51,055 nucleotides of DNA, taken from positions 1 through 51,055 of the forward strand of contig JASBVG010000030.1 of assembly GCA_030147505.1 (NCBI GenBank), in the 5' to 3' direction. The position numbers were made by a program, and so were the translations under genes. The notes beneath the pieces are model-generated. The model saw only the letters and a program-made list of their open reading frames with translations. It did no database searches and had not been told where the DNA came from. Source of the stretch: Tardiphaga sp. Its GTDB lineage: Bacteria; Pseudomonadota; Alphaproteobacteria; Rhizobiales; Xanthobacteraceae. Below, piece after piece: positions 34,924 to 43,017 of this stretch (the stretch's first letter is position 1; the number at the start of each line of letters is the position of its first letter).

Positions 34924-35768
34924 TTATCGAAGAACGGCGCCCGCTTCGGTCGCAGCATGAGGCCGAAGCGGCCATACACGCCTTCGCGACCGAAATCATC
35001 GGAGACGCGGCCGGCGGCGAAGCTCCATTCGTATTCGTTGGTGCGCAGGCCGGTGAGATGCAGGCCGATCCGTGTCTGCCGGCTGAAATAGTCGTTCGAC
35101 AGTGCCGCTTCCGGTCCGATCCAGAATGCGTCGAACATCCGCCAGCCGGCGGCGATGCGGGTGGTATAGCCGGAATCGATGGTGGTGCCGGACAATGCAT
35201 ATTGCAGCATCAATTCGGGCGTCGGCTCCCACCACAGGTCGGCGATGCCGCGCAGGCCGACGCGCGTACGCCAGCGATCCGGGCGTCCGTTCTGGAAGAA
35301 GAAGTCCACTTCGGCATCGGGGCCGACCAGCAATTGCGCTTCCATCCGGCCGACGCGAAACATGTAGCCGGGCAGGAGATAGGCGCGGCTGATCTGGGTG
35401 TCGTATTTGCCGAAGCGGTCGGTGTAGCGCTCCAGACTCTCGGAGACGAACAGGCGCAGGATGAAGCCATTGCGGTCGAAGCCGTTCGGCATCCACTGCG
35501 CACCGGCAAAAGCACCGAAACTCCATTTCGAGGCGTCGAGCCCGCCGAAATAGATCAGCCGGTCGGGCATGCCGCCCGACAGATAGTCGAACGGTCGCTT
35601 GCGATTGGCGCGGTTGTCGAGCAGCTCCGACCAGAACGATTTCGATCGTGTGGGCGTCAGCACATTGAATTCGATGTCCATCGTATCGAAGTCCTGCGCG
35701 CCGGCCGCATCGGCGGATGTGAGGCCGATCACGAGCCCCACGGTTCGCAGCATCGGTCCCCAACGCAT
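34920..35768 (-). CDS. bcsS: BcsS-type outer-membrane beta-barrel protein
   Basis: This 282-residue protein has a signal peptide (MLRTVGLVIGLTSADAAGA) and repeated short beta strands ending in a basic PKRAPFFDN tail. It resembles the cellulose-biosynthesis protein BcsS family, an outer-membrane barrel often found with alphaproteobacterial cellulose operons. Visible elements: YFGGLDASKWSFGAFAGAQWMPNGFDRNGFILRLFVSES and GYMFRVGRMEAQLLVGPDAEVD. ATG 35766-35768. No bcsA or bcsB gene is in the window, so it may be an orphan. Confidence 0.75.
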   Translation of the reverse strand: MRWGPMLRTVGLVIGLTSADAAGAQDFDTMDIEFNVLTPTRSKSFWSELLDNRANRKRPFDYLSGGMPDRLIYFGGLDASKWSFGAFAGAQWMPNGFDRNGFILRLFVSESLERYTDRFGKYDTQISRAYLLPGYMFRVGRMEAQLLVGPDAEVDFFFQNGRPDRWRTRVGLRGIADLWWEPTPELMLQYALSGTTIDSGYTTRIAAGWRMFDAFWIGPEAALSNDYFSRQTRIGLHLTGLRTNEYEWSFAAGRVSDDFGREGVYGRFGLMLRPKRAPFFDN

Positions 35769-35897
35769 CGAGCCCCCACCCAACGCCACAGAACGCAACC
35801 AGAAAATCAACCTAAGGTAGATTAACCGGGGATATTACGACGTCCAGTGTGGATAAGTGAACGATGGGGGAACGCCGGATGAATTTTTGACGTCGGC

Positions 35898-36395
35898 TCA
35901 GACCTGTGGCGCGACCAGATTTTCGATGGCAACGCCTTCGCGGTCCTCGATGATCTCGGCGATCCAGCGTCGGTGGCACTGCGTGTGATCGCGCTCATAG
36001 CAGAGGATGCAGATCGGGCCGGCCTGCTTCACCAGCGCGGCGAGCTCGTCCATCTCCTCGCGCGCCTGAGGCGTCTTCAGATGTGCGCTATAGATCTTTT
36101 CGAGCTGCGTGACGTTACCCGATCGCGCCGCCTCGCGACCGTCCTTCGGCGTGCCGAGCCCGCGCAGATGGACATAGCCGATACCGCGTTCATCCAGCCC
36201 CGCGGCGAGCTGCGATTTCGAGAAGCCCGGCCGTCGTGAAGTGGCGACGGCGCGCACATCGACCAGCAGCTTCACGCCGGCCGCTTCGAGTTCGTCGAGC
36301 ACCGATTTCGCAGGCGTCTGCTCGTAACCGATGGTGAAGAGCTTTGCCTTCTTTGAGGATGCCTTCTTCGTAGAAGCCTTCGCCGCCTTGGCCAT
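35898..36395 (-). CDS. DUF488 family protein
   Basis: This 165-residue protein starts with a Lys/Ala-rich tail (KAAKASTKKASSKKAK) followed by the DUF488 domain: TIGYEQTPAKSVLDELEAAGVKLLVDVRAVATSRRPGF, GIGYVHLRGLG and the C-terminal CILCYERDHTQCHRRWIAEII. Two cysteines and a histidine near the end (CYERDHTQCHR) are a conserved DUF488 element. Biochemical role is not known. It sits 18 bases after the DUF72 gene, and DUF488/DUF72 pairs are common. Confidence 0.88.
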   Translation of the reverse strand: MAKAAKASTKKASSKKAKLFTIGYEQTPAKSVLDELEAAGVKLLVDVRAVATSRRPGFSKSQLAAGLDERGIGYVHLRGLGTPKDGREAARSGNVTQLEKIYSAHLKTPQAREEMDELAALVKQAGPICILCYERDHTQCHRRWIAEIIEDREGVAIENLVAPQV

Positions 36396-36413
36396 GTGTC
36401 GTTCCCCGATTGA

Positions 36414-37214
36414 CTAGACCCGCTCGATCAGCGCCATCGCGCCATGCGGCGCGCGCACCTTGGCTTCGTGAATCACATAGGCGAACACGTCGCGCGGCTG
36501 CTTCTTGATCTTGCCGTCGCTCACCTTGGGCAGGTCGTCCGGCTCGCCGCCGCCGGCAAAGTCCTGGAAGCGCTTGGCCCAGGCATCGAGGGCCTTCGGC
36601 GCATAGGCGGTCGGAATCGAGTCCTCGCCCTTCTGCAGGCGCAGATAGACGAAATCGGACGTGACATCGGCGATCGCCGGATAGGTCGCGTGTTCGGAGA
36701 ATACCACGGGGATTTTGTGCTCGCGAAGTAGCGCGATGAAGGCCGGCGTGCAGAAGCTGTCATGCCGGACCTCGACCACGTGCCTCAGTGCGCGGCCATC
36801 GAGTTCGCGCGGCAACAGTTCGAGGAATGCGCCGAAATCGGCCTCGTCGAATTTCTTGGTTGGCATGAATTGCCACAGCACCGGGCCGAGTTTGTCGCCG
36901 AGTTCGAGCACGCCGGAATCATAGAAGCGTTTCACGCTGTCGCCGGCTTCGGCCAGCACCTTGCGATTGGTGGCGAAGCGCGGGCCCTTCAGCGAGAATA
37001 CGAAATCGTCCGGTACCTCGCTCGCCCATTTGCGAAAGCTCTCCGGCTTCTGCGAGCCGTAATAGGTGCCGTTGATCTCGATGGAAGTGAGCCTGGAGGC
37101 AGCGTAGCTGAGTTCCTTCGCCTGGGTCAGCTTCTCCGGATAGAACGTCCCGCGCCACGGCTCGAAGGTCCAGCCGCCGATGCCGATGCGGATTTTGCCG
37201 GTCTTCGCTGCCAT
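36414..37214 (-). CDS. DUF72 family protein
   Basis: This 266-residue TIM-barrel-like protein of the DUF72 family shows IRIGIGGWTFEPWRGTFYP, LTSIEINGTYYGSQKPESFRKWA, DFVFSLKGPRFATN, GPVLWQFMPTKKFD and DFVYLRLQKGED. The function of the family is not established. ATG 37212-37214 is chosen; the open frame upstream encodes implausible sequence. The pair DUF72-DUF488 is on the minus strand, divergent from the glycosyltransferase genes. Confidence 0.88.
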   Translation of the reverse strand: MAAKTGKIRIGIGGWTFEPWRGTFYPEKLTQAKELSYAASRLTSIEINGTYYGSQKPESFRKWASEVPDDFVFSLKGPRFATNRKVLAEAGDSVKRFYDSGVLELGDKLGPVLWQFMPTKKFDEADFGAFLELLPRELDGRALRHVVEVRHDSFCTPAFIALLREHKIPVVFSEHATYPAIADVTSDFVYLRLQKGEDSIPTAYAPKALDAWAKRFQDFAGGGEPDDLPKVSDGKIKKQPRDVFAYVIHEAKVRAPHGAMALIERV

Positions 37215-37509
37215 TCCCAGTTCCTCCCGTTTTCTTCGAACCGCCCCTTGCGGAACGGCCCGACCATTCCTATCTCGCATTCAACGGCGACGTCGATGCC
37301 TAACAGTTCCGTTGCCGAGACGACCTTGAATGACCTGAGCCCTTCAGTGGGATGGCGCGCCGGATGTACGTGCGCCGGTTGTTCGGGGTCGTTTGCATTT
37401 CTGGCTGTTGCCCTGGGCCGGCCAACCCGTTTTCCGTATACAATCAAACGGTTGACGCGTTTCGGGAGCGCCTTGGCAGGCTGTTGCGCTGCAGATATAT
37501 GCTGGCGCC

Positions 37510-38643
37510 ATGAACGATGCCATCACACCGGGCTCCGGACAGATTGTGCAGGCGGGTGCGCCGCTGCAGCTCTCCGTCGTCGTCCCCACTTTCAACGAGC
37601 GCGGCAATGTGGCCACTCTGGTCCGGCGCCTCGACGCGGCCCTCGCAGGCATCGCCTGGGAAGTCATCTTCGTCGATGACAATTCTCCCGATGGCACCAC
37701 CGATGCGGTGCGTGAACTGGCGCGGACGGATGCACGGGTGCGCTGTATCCGCCGCATCGGCCGCCGCGGCCTGTCGGGCGCCTGCATCGAGGGCATGCTG
37801 GCTTCGTCCGCGCCATGTGCCGCCGTCATCGATGGCGATCTGCAGCATGACGAAACGCAGCTCGCCAGGATGCTTGGCCTGATCGAGCGGGGTGAGGCCG
37901 ATCTCGTCGTCGGCAGTCGCTATATCGACGGCGGCAGCGCCGACAGCTTCGACAACAAGCGCGCCGGCTTCAGCAGGTTTGCCACGGTGCTGGCGCAGCA
38001 GGTACTGCGCGTTGATGTCGCCGATCCCATGAGCGGTTTCTTCATGATCCGCCGCGATCGCTTCGAGCAGTTCGCGCCGCAGCTCTCCACGCAAGGCTTC
38101 AAGATCCTGCTCGATGTCGTCGCCACCGCGCGCGGCTCCCTGCGGATCGTCGAGGTGCCCTATACGTTCGGCTCGCGCCTGCATGGCGAGAGCAAGCTCG
38201 ATTCCACGGTGGCGCTGGATTTCCTCGGCCTCATTCTGGCGAAGCTCACCAATGACGTGATCTCGCTGCGCTTCCTGTTGTTCGCGCTGGTGGGCTCCAT
38301 CGGTCTGGTCGTGCATTTCGGAGCGTTGTTCGCCGGCCTCGAAGCCTTTGCGCTACCATTCGCGGAAGCGCAGGGCATCGCCGCCTTCAGCGCGATGACC
38401 AGTAACTTCCTGCTCAACAATTTCCTGACCTATCGCGACCAGCGCCTGAAGGGGCTTCGCATCCTGCAGGGCCTGATCCTGTTTTACCTTGTCTGCAGCG
38501 TCGGCCTGCTCGCCAATGTCGGCGTGGCTTGGTCGGTGTTCGACAACGAGCCGATCTGGTGGCTCGCAGGGGCCGCGGGCGCGCTGATGGGCGTGGTCTG
38601 GAACTACGCTATGTCCGGCCTGTTCGTGTGGCGCAAGCGGTGA
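37510..38643 (+). CDS. Dolichol-phosphate-mannose-synthase-like GT2 fused to GtrA membrane domain
   Basis: This 377-residue fusion has an N-terminal GT2 domain (VVVPTFNERGNVATLVRRLD, VIFVDDNSPDGT, AVIDGDLQHDETQL, GGSADSFDNKRAGFSRFA, SRLHGESKLDS) that transfers a sugar from a nucleotide donor to polyprenyl phosphate. A C-terminal GtrA-like domain (residues about 255-377, four helices) may flip the product. ATG 37510. The GTG start of the next gene overlaps the TGA, so the two form a translationally coupled pair for periplasmic sugar transfer. Confidence 0.9.
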   Translation: MNDAITPGSGQIVQAGAPLQLSVVVPTFNERGNVATLVRRLDAALAGIAWEVIFVDDNSPDGTTDAVRELARTDARVRCIRRIGRRGLSGACIEGMLASSAPCAAVIDGDLQHDETQLARMLGLIERGEADLVVGSRYIDGGSADSFDNKRAGFSRFATVLAQQVLRVDVADPMSGFFMIRRDRFEQFAPQLSTQGFKILLDVVATARGSLRIVEVPYTFGSRLHGESKLDSTVALDFLGLILAKLTNDVISLRFLLFALVGSIGLVVHFGALFAGLEAFALPFAEAQGIAAFSAMTSNFLLNNFLTYRDQRLKGLRILQGLILFYLVCSVGLLANVGVAWSVFDNEPIWWLAGAAGALMGVVWNYAMSGLFVWRKR

Positions 38644-40148
38644 CGGCGGCCGATACCCGGATGGTCCGCGGCGCTTTCGCCGTGGTCATCGGCCTGGTGC
38701 TGCTGCGCCTCGCGGCGTCCGCCTGGACGCCGCTGACCTTCGACGAAGCCGATTACTGGATGTGGTCGAAACATCTCGCCGGTGGCTACTACGACCATCC
38801 GCCGATGGTCGCAGTGGTGATCCGCCTGGGTACTATGATCGCGGGCGATACGCCGCTCGGGGTGCGTCTGGTCTCGGTGTTGCTCACGCTGCCCATGAGT
38901 TTTGCGATCTATCGCGCCGCCGAGCTTCTGTTCGGCGGCAAGCGCATCGCGGTGTCGGCGATGTTGCTGCTCAACGCCACCATGATCGTTTCCGTCGGCC
39001 TGATGATTGTCACGCCGGATGCGCCTTTGCTGGTGGCTTCGAGCTTCGTTCTGCTCGCGCTGGCGCAAGTCGCGGCGACCGGGCAGGGCGTCTGGTGGCT
39101 TGCGGCCGGCGTCGCCGTCGGCCTCGCGCTGCTGTCCAAATACACCGCGCTGTTCTTTGGCGCGGCGATCCTGATCTGGCTCGTGGCCGTGCCGAACATG
39201 CGGCGCTGGCTGATCTCGCCATGGCCCTATCTCGGCGGCATCGTCGCCTTCGCGGTGTTCTCGCCGGTGCTGTTCTGGAATGCCGATCACCAGTGGGTGT
39301 CGTTCATCAAGCAGCTCGGCCGCGCCCGTATCGAGCAGTTCAAGGCGGCCTATATCGCCGAACTGATCCCCACCCAGTTCGCCTTCGCCACCCCGCTGGT
39401 GTTCATCCTCGGCGACATGGGCCTCTATGCGCTCGTCCGTCGCCAGTCCGGCGCGCTGTCGTCGCGGGTCCTCGTCAGCGCCATGGTCTGGATCATCGCG
39501 CTGTATTTCGCCTGGCACTCCCTGCATGCCCGGGTGGAGGCCAACTGGTTCGCGCCGATCTATCCGGCCTTCGCCATCGCTGCCGCAGTGGCGGCCACCA
39601 TGGTCCAGTGGCGGGGACGGGCCCAGCGCACCGTGGATGTCTGCCTGCGCTGGGCCTCGCCGGTCGGCGCCTTGATGTTCGTTGCGCTGGTCGTGCAGGC
39701 CAATACCGGCATCCTGTCGGGCTACAAGCGCGACGCCACCGTGCGCAGCATCGGCGTCGGCTTCCCTGAATTGGCCGCCGAGATCGAGGCGGTGCGTCAG
39801 CGCAAGGGTGCCACCTGCATCCTGGCGCCGGACTACGGAACCACGAGCTGGCTGGTGTTCTATCTTCCGAAAGGAACATGTGTGGCCCAGCGTGGTCAAC
39901 GCATCCGCTGGATCAACATGCCCGAACCAAGCGCCGGGGAACTGGCCGGCAAGCTGCTGCTGGTCGCGCCGCCCGGCCTGATGGCCGATCCCGAATGGCA
40001 AGGTGCTTTCAGCCGTGTGGAGAAGGTTGCCGAGCTCCAGCGCAAGCGGGGCCCGCTGGTGATCGAGGATGTCGAGCTCGACCTGCTCGAAGGCCCGACC
40101 GGCGAGGTGCTCGACCATTCGCCGCCGCCCGAACTCGGTGGTCGCTAG
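38640..40148 (+). CDS. GT39-type membrane glycosyltransferase (ArnT/PMT-like)
   Basis: This 502-residue protein has about ten membrane helices and the catalytic acidic motif in a periplasmic loop (FDEADYWMWSKHLAGGYYDHPPM) typical of GT39/PMT-type transferases that use polyprenyl-phosphate sugars. The C-terminal soluble part (residues about 385-502) is periplasmic. The start is GTG 38640, overlapping the upstream stop by four bases; ATG 38661 is alternative. The likely substrate donor is made by the preceding GT2-GtrA protein. Target (lipid A, other glycan or protein) unknown. Confidence 0.88.
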   Translation: MTAADTRMVRGAFAVVIGLVLLRLAASAWTPLTFDEADYWMWSKHLAGGYYDHPPMVAVVIRLGTMIAGDTPLGVRLVSVLLTLPMSFAIYRAAELLFGGKRIAVSAMLLLNATMIVSVGLMIVTPDAPLLVASSFVLLALAQVAATGQGVWWLAAGVAVGLALLSKYTALFFGAAILIWLVAVPNMRRWLISPWPYLGGIVAFAVFSPVLFWNADHQWVSFIKQLGRARIEQFKAAYIAELIPTQFAFATPLVFILGDMGLYALVRRQSGALSSRVLVSAMVWIIALYFAWHSLHARVEANWFAPIYPAFAIAAAVAATMVQWRGRAQRTVDVCLRWASPVGALMFVALVVQANTGILSGYKRDATVRSIGVGFPELAAEIEAVRQRKGATCILAPDYGTTSWLVFYLPKGTCVAQRGQRIRWINMPEPSAGELAGKLLLVAPPGLMADPEWQGAFSRVEKVAELQRKRGPLVIEDVELDLLEGPTGEVLDHSPPPELGGR

Positions 40149-40239
40149 CTACCTTCAAGAAAATCGCAGGCAGTATTGAACCTTCGCTAAGGAGGCAGCG
40201 ACCCATAACCGCACACAGACACGGGCGGTGATTGGGAAA

Positions 40240-40704
40240 ATGGACAACACACAGCTTGCTTTCAGCAACCACTCCGACTTTACGAACAACCGGGCTCCTC
40301 TGCAGGACAGCCCGCCGGCGGCCCCGGTGCAGCCGGACGTCACCAATCTGACCGATGTCGGCGGCCTGCGCGGCGCGCGCATCGCCAGCGTCATCAACCA
40401 GATCAATGAGAGCTATGCCGACCAGCAGTTCTCGACCCGGGTGGTGGCGGAGAAGCTCGGTCTGTCGGTCCGCTATGTTCAGGATTTGCTGCAAGGCTCC
40501 GGTCTCAGCATCACCGACCGCATCATGCAGCTTCGCCTCGACAAGGCTCGCCGCATGCTGACCGAAGATCGGCAGTGCGTGCTGAAGATCAGCGAGGTCG
40601 CAGGTAGCTGCGGCTTCAACGAACTGTCCTATTTTCATCGCAGCTTTCGCCGCCGCTTTGGCGTGTCGCCGGCCAAGTTCCGTATCCAGTCGATGAACGG
40701 CTGA
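40240..40704 (+). CDS. Small AraC-family regulator (DNA-binding domain only)
   Basis: This protein of about 154 residues has a short polar, Pro-rich N-terminus (about 40 residues) and an AraC/XylS HTH domain at residues 47-150: RVVAEKLGLSVRYVQDLLQGSGLS, KISEVAGSCGFNELSYFHRSFRRRFGVSPAKFR. There is no room for an effector-binding domain, so it may act constitutively or partner with another protein. I prefer ATG 40240; GTG 40228 is possible. An AAGGAGG element at 40189-40195 is not at a start codon distance from either. It stands alone. Confidence 0.85.
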   Translation: MDNTQLAFSNHSDFTNNRAPLQDSPPAAPVQPDVTNLTDVGGLRGARIASVINQINESYADQQFSTRVVAEKLGLSVRYVQDLLQGSGLSITDRIMQLRLDKARRMLTEDRQCVLKISEVAGSCGFNELSYFHRSFRRRFGVSPAKFRIQSMNG

Positions 40705-40729
40705 CGTACCACACGAGACGTAGCTTATC

Positions 40730-40782
40730 GCAACGATAGTCCGCTACGGCCGGTGATCGATCACTGGCCGTAGCGTCGTTGC
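40730..40782. terminator. Long palindromic terminator-like element between convergent regulators
   Basis: The core 40743-40774 is GCTACGGCC, GGTGATCGATCACT, GGCCGTAGC, a 32-base palindrome with one G-T pair. GCAACGA and TCGTTGC add an outer stem. It lies between the AraC (plus) and ArsR (minus) genes, and may terminate both. Confidence 0.6.
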
Positions 40783-40792
40783 TGTTCTTAGA

Positions 40793-41512
40793 TCATTCGT
40801 CCCACACCGCGTGATCGAGCGCGAAAGCGCGATCCAGCGCCAGCCGCCCCGCTGGCGTCACCTGCACGGCGCGCGAACCTTCGGCGCGCCGCATCCAGCC
40901 CTGACCGATATACGCTTCGAGCATCGCAGCGCCGACTGTACCGGCGAGGTGATGCCGCCTTTCGCTCCAGTCGAAACAGGGCCGGCAGAACACGCGGCTG
41001 CTCTTGCGCCTGCGCGAGCTTTCGAGGTCGACGCCGATCGATTGCAAGAACGCCGCACCGTCGCTGGTGAGAACACCGCCATCGGGTGAGAGGTCGAGGT
41101 GCCCGCAGGCGACCATGCGGTCATTGATGGCCACGGCGATCCGGCCGGCGAGGTGATCGTAACAGGTGCGTGCCTGCCGCATCGCCTTGTCGCGCGGGCC
41201 CGTGCGGATCTTCGGCACTGGCCGCGACGCGCTCGCCACCGCCATGATGCTTTCGATCATCGACGCCACCAGTGGCGAGGCGAGGCGGTGATAGCGATGC
41301 CGTCCCTGTATCTCCACCGTCAGCAAGCCCGCATCACGCAGCCGCGCGAGATGGCTGCTGGTGGTTTGCGCCGATACGCCGGCCACACCGGCGAGTTCAC
41401 CTGCCGTCAGTGCACGGCCATCCATCAGCGCAAGCAACATGTTGGCGCGGACGGGATCGCCGACCATGGCGGCAACTTCGGACATGTTCGAGGTGGTCAG
41501 CATGACGTTCAT
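40793..41512 (-). CDS. ArsR-family winged-helix regulator
   Basis: This 239-residue regulator has an N-terminal ArsR-type winged helix (VAAMVGDPVRANMLLALMDGRALTAGELAGVAGVSAQTTSSHLARLRDAGLL, residues about 11-62) and a C-terminal domain of about 130 residues with a Cys pair (VFCRPCFDWSERRHHLAG). No metal-box motif is evident. The Cys pair could sense redox or a metal, but this is inference. ATG 41510-41512. It is divergent from the NIPSNAP operon, with a 28-base inverted repeat at 41561-41588 between them. Confidence 0.88.
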   Translation of the reverse strand: MNVMLTTSNMSEVAAMVGDPVRANMLLALMDGRALTAGELAGVAGVSAQTTSSHLARLRDAGLLTVEIQGRHRYHRLASPLVASMIESIMAVASASRPVPKIRTGPRDKAMRQARTCYDHLAGRIAVAINDRMVACGHLDLSPDGGVLTSDGAAFLQSIGVDLESSRRRKSSRVFCRPCFDWSERRHHLAGTVGAAMLEAYIGQGWMRRAEGSRAVQVTPAGRLALDRAFALDHAVWDE

Positions 41513-41560
41513 TCCTGCAGTGCGATCATCGCCCGACGAATCCTATGAAGATACCTCCGC

Positions 41561-41588
41561 CGATGTTTCGAGCGCGATCGAAACATCG
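41561..41588. promoter_or_regulatory. Strong inverted repeat operator between ArsR regulator and NIPSNAP operon
   Basis: CGATGTTTCG, 8-base spacer AGCGCGAT, CGAAACATCG: perfect 10-bp arms in the 127-base divergent promoter region. Size and location fit an ArsR-family operator controlling both the regulator and the operon. Confidence 0.65.
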
Positions 41589-41639
41589 TCTGGCCACAGG
41601 CTCTACCGTGTTCACATCATCAACGCCGGAGAGCTCACT

Positions 41640-41984
41640 ATGATCACCTGTTGCATTCGATATCAGATCGACCCGTTCAAGTTGGCGGAATTCGAACAAT
41701 ACGCGCGCAATTGGGGGCAGGTAATCCCGCGCTGCGGCGCCGATCTGATCGGCTATTTCGCGCCGCATGAGGGATCTGCGACCACCGCCTATGGTCTCTA
41801 CAATGTCGCCGATCTCGCTGCTTACGAAGCCTATCGCGCACGTTTGCGCGATGATCCGCTCGGCCGCCAGAACTACGAATTCTCCAGGCGCGAGCGTTTC
41901 ATCCAGCGCGAGGATCGCATCTTTCTCAGGCTGGTCTCTGCGCCGCATGCACCGCTGGAAACGCCCGGCACCAAAGCGGGTTGA
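41640..41984 (+). CDS. NIPSNAP family protein
   Basis: This 114-residue protein has the NIPSNAP dimeric alpha/beta-barrel fold: MITCCIRYQIDPFKLAEFEQYARNWGQVIPRCGADLIGYFAPHEG, YGLYNVADLAAYEAYRARLRDDP and EFSRRERFIQREDRIFLRLV. Family members act in metabolism of small compounds, and their exact reactions are mostly unknown. ATG 41640. It is the first gene of the operon NIPSNAP, alpha/beta hydrolase, ABM monooxygenase, 28 bases before the hydrolase. Confidence 0.88.
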   Translation: MITCCIRYQIDPFKLAEFEQYARNWGQVIPRCGADLIGYFAPHEGSATTAYGLYNVADLAAYEAYRARLRDDPLGRQNYEFSRRERFIQREDRIFLRLVSAPHAPLETPGTKAG

Positions 41985-42012
41985 ACTCACATATCTGCAG
42001 TGGAGGTCCGAT

Positions 42013-43002
42013 ATGGCCGACCATAAAACCGCCCCCAGACTCGATCCGCGGGAACAGCATTTCCGGATCCCTGGACCTTGCGGCCGCACGCTGTTCCTGC
42101 GCGAACTGCAGAGTGAAGCAGGGCGCAGCACCGAACGGCGCGTCGTGCTCTATGTGCACGGCGCCACCTTTCCCTCGGCGCTGTCCATCGCGCATCGCTT
42201 TGATGGCCGCTCCTGGCGCGACGCATTGAACGATACCGGTTTCGATGTCTGGGGCCTCGACTTCCATGGCTTCGGCCATTCCGATCGCTATCCCGCAATG
42301 GATCGTCCACCCGGCGACAGCGCGCCGCTCTGTGTGGCCGGCGATGCTGCCGGGCAGGTGGAGGCCGCGGTCGATTTCATCTGCCGCGAACGAGGCCTCG
42401 AGAGGGTCTCGCTGATCGCCCATTCATGGGGCTCGATGCCGGCCTGTCTGTTCGCGAGCCATCGCCCCGAGCGTGTCGATCGCCTCGTGCTGTTCGGACC
42501 GATCGCGCGCCGTGAACCGCGGCGCTACCAGACACCGCCGACATTCCCGGCCTGGCGCATCGTGACGCCCGGCGATCAGTGGGAGCGCTTCACCGAGGAC
42601 GTGCCGAAAGGCGAGGCGCCGGTGCTGTCGCCGATTCACTTTAAGGAGTGGAGCGAGCGCTATCTCGACAGCGATCAGGACAGCCGCATGCGCGAGCCTA
42701 TGGGCGTGAAGACGCCGCTCGGGCCGTTCAGCGAGATCATCAGGGCCTGGCATGGCCAGCTCGCCTACGATCCCGCGCAGGTCAAGGCTCCGGTCGCCAT
42801 CATTCGCGGCGCGTGGGACGGCCTGATCCCCGACGAGGATGCGCGCTGGCTGTTCGATGCGTTCACGCAGGCGCCGGTCAAGCGCGACATCAAGATCAGC
42901 CGCGCAACGCATCTGATGCACCTGGAATCCATGCGTCTCGCGCTGTGGCGCGAGAGCGTCGGATTTCTCATGGGCGACGACGTTGCGCCGGTGCCGGTCT
43001 AA
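42013..43002 (+). CDS. Alpha/beta hydrolase
   Basis: This 329-residue alpha/beta hydrolase has catalytic serine in LIAHSWGSMPACLF, an oxyanion HG motif in VVLYVHGATFPSAL, catalytic aspartate in GAWDGLIPDEDA and histidine in ISRATHLMHLESM. FDVWGLDFHGFGHSDRYP is the usual strand-turn segment. Substrate unknown; ester, lactone or C-C bond hydrolysis are possible. ATG 42013 follows a GGAGG ribosome-binding site. Middle gene of the ArsR-linked operon. Confidence 0.9.
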   Translation: MADHKTAPRLDPREQHFRIPGPCGRTLFLRELQSEAGRSTERRVVLYVHGATFPSALSIAHRFDGRSWRDALNDTGFDVWGLDFHGFGHSDRYPAMDRPPGDSAPLCVAGDAAGQVEAAVDFICRERGLERVSLIAHSWGSMPACLFASHRPERVDRLVLFGPIARREPRRYQTPPTFPAWRIVTPGDQWERFTEDVPKGEAPVLSPIHFKEWSERYLDSDQDSRMREPMGVKTPLGPFSEIIRAWHGQLAYDPAQVKAPVAIIRGAWDGLIPDEDARWLFDAFTQAPVKRDIKISRATHLMHLESMRLALWRESVGFLMGDDVAPVPV

Positions 43003-43017
43003 CCGAGGAGCTTTGTC

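Noticed and set aside
38604..40118. Long minus-strand frame opposite the GT39 gene
   Set aside because: Composition (His, Gln, Arg-rich) is that of an antisense of a membrane protein; the plus frame has clear GT39 motifs.
40189..40227. AAGGAGG at 40189-40195 as evidence for a tiny gene before the AraC regulator
   Set aside because: No ATG, GTG or TTG start lies at a normal distance followed by a plausible frame.
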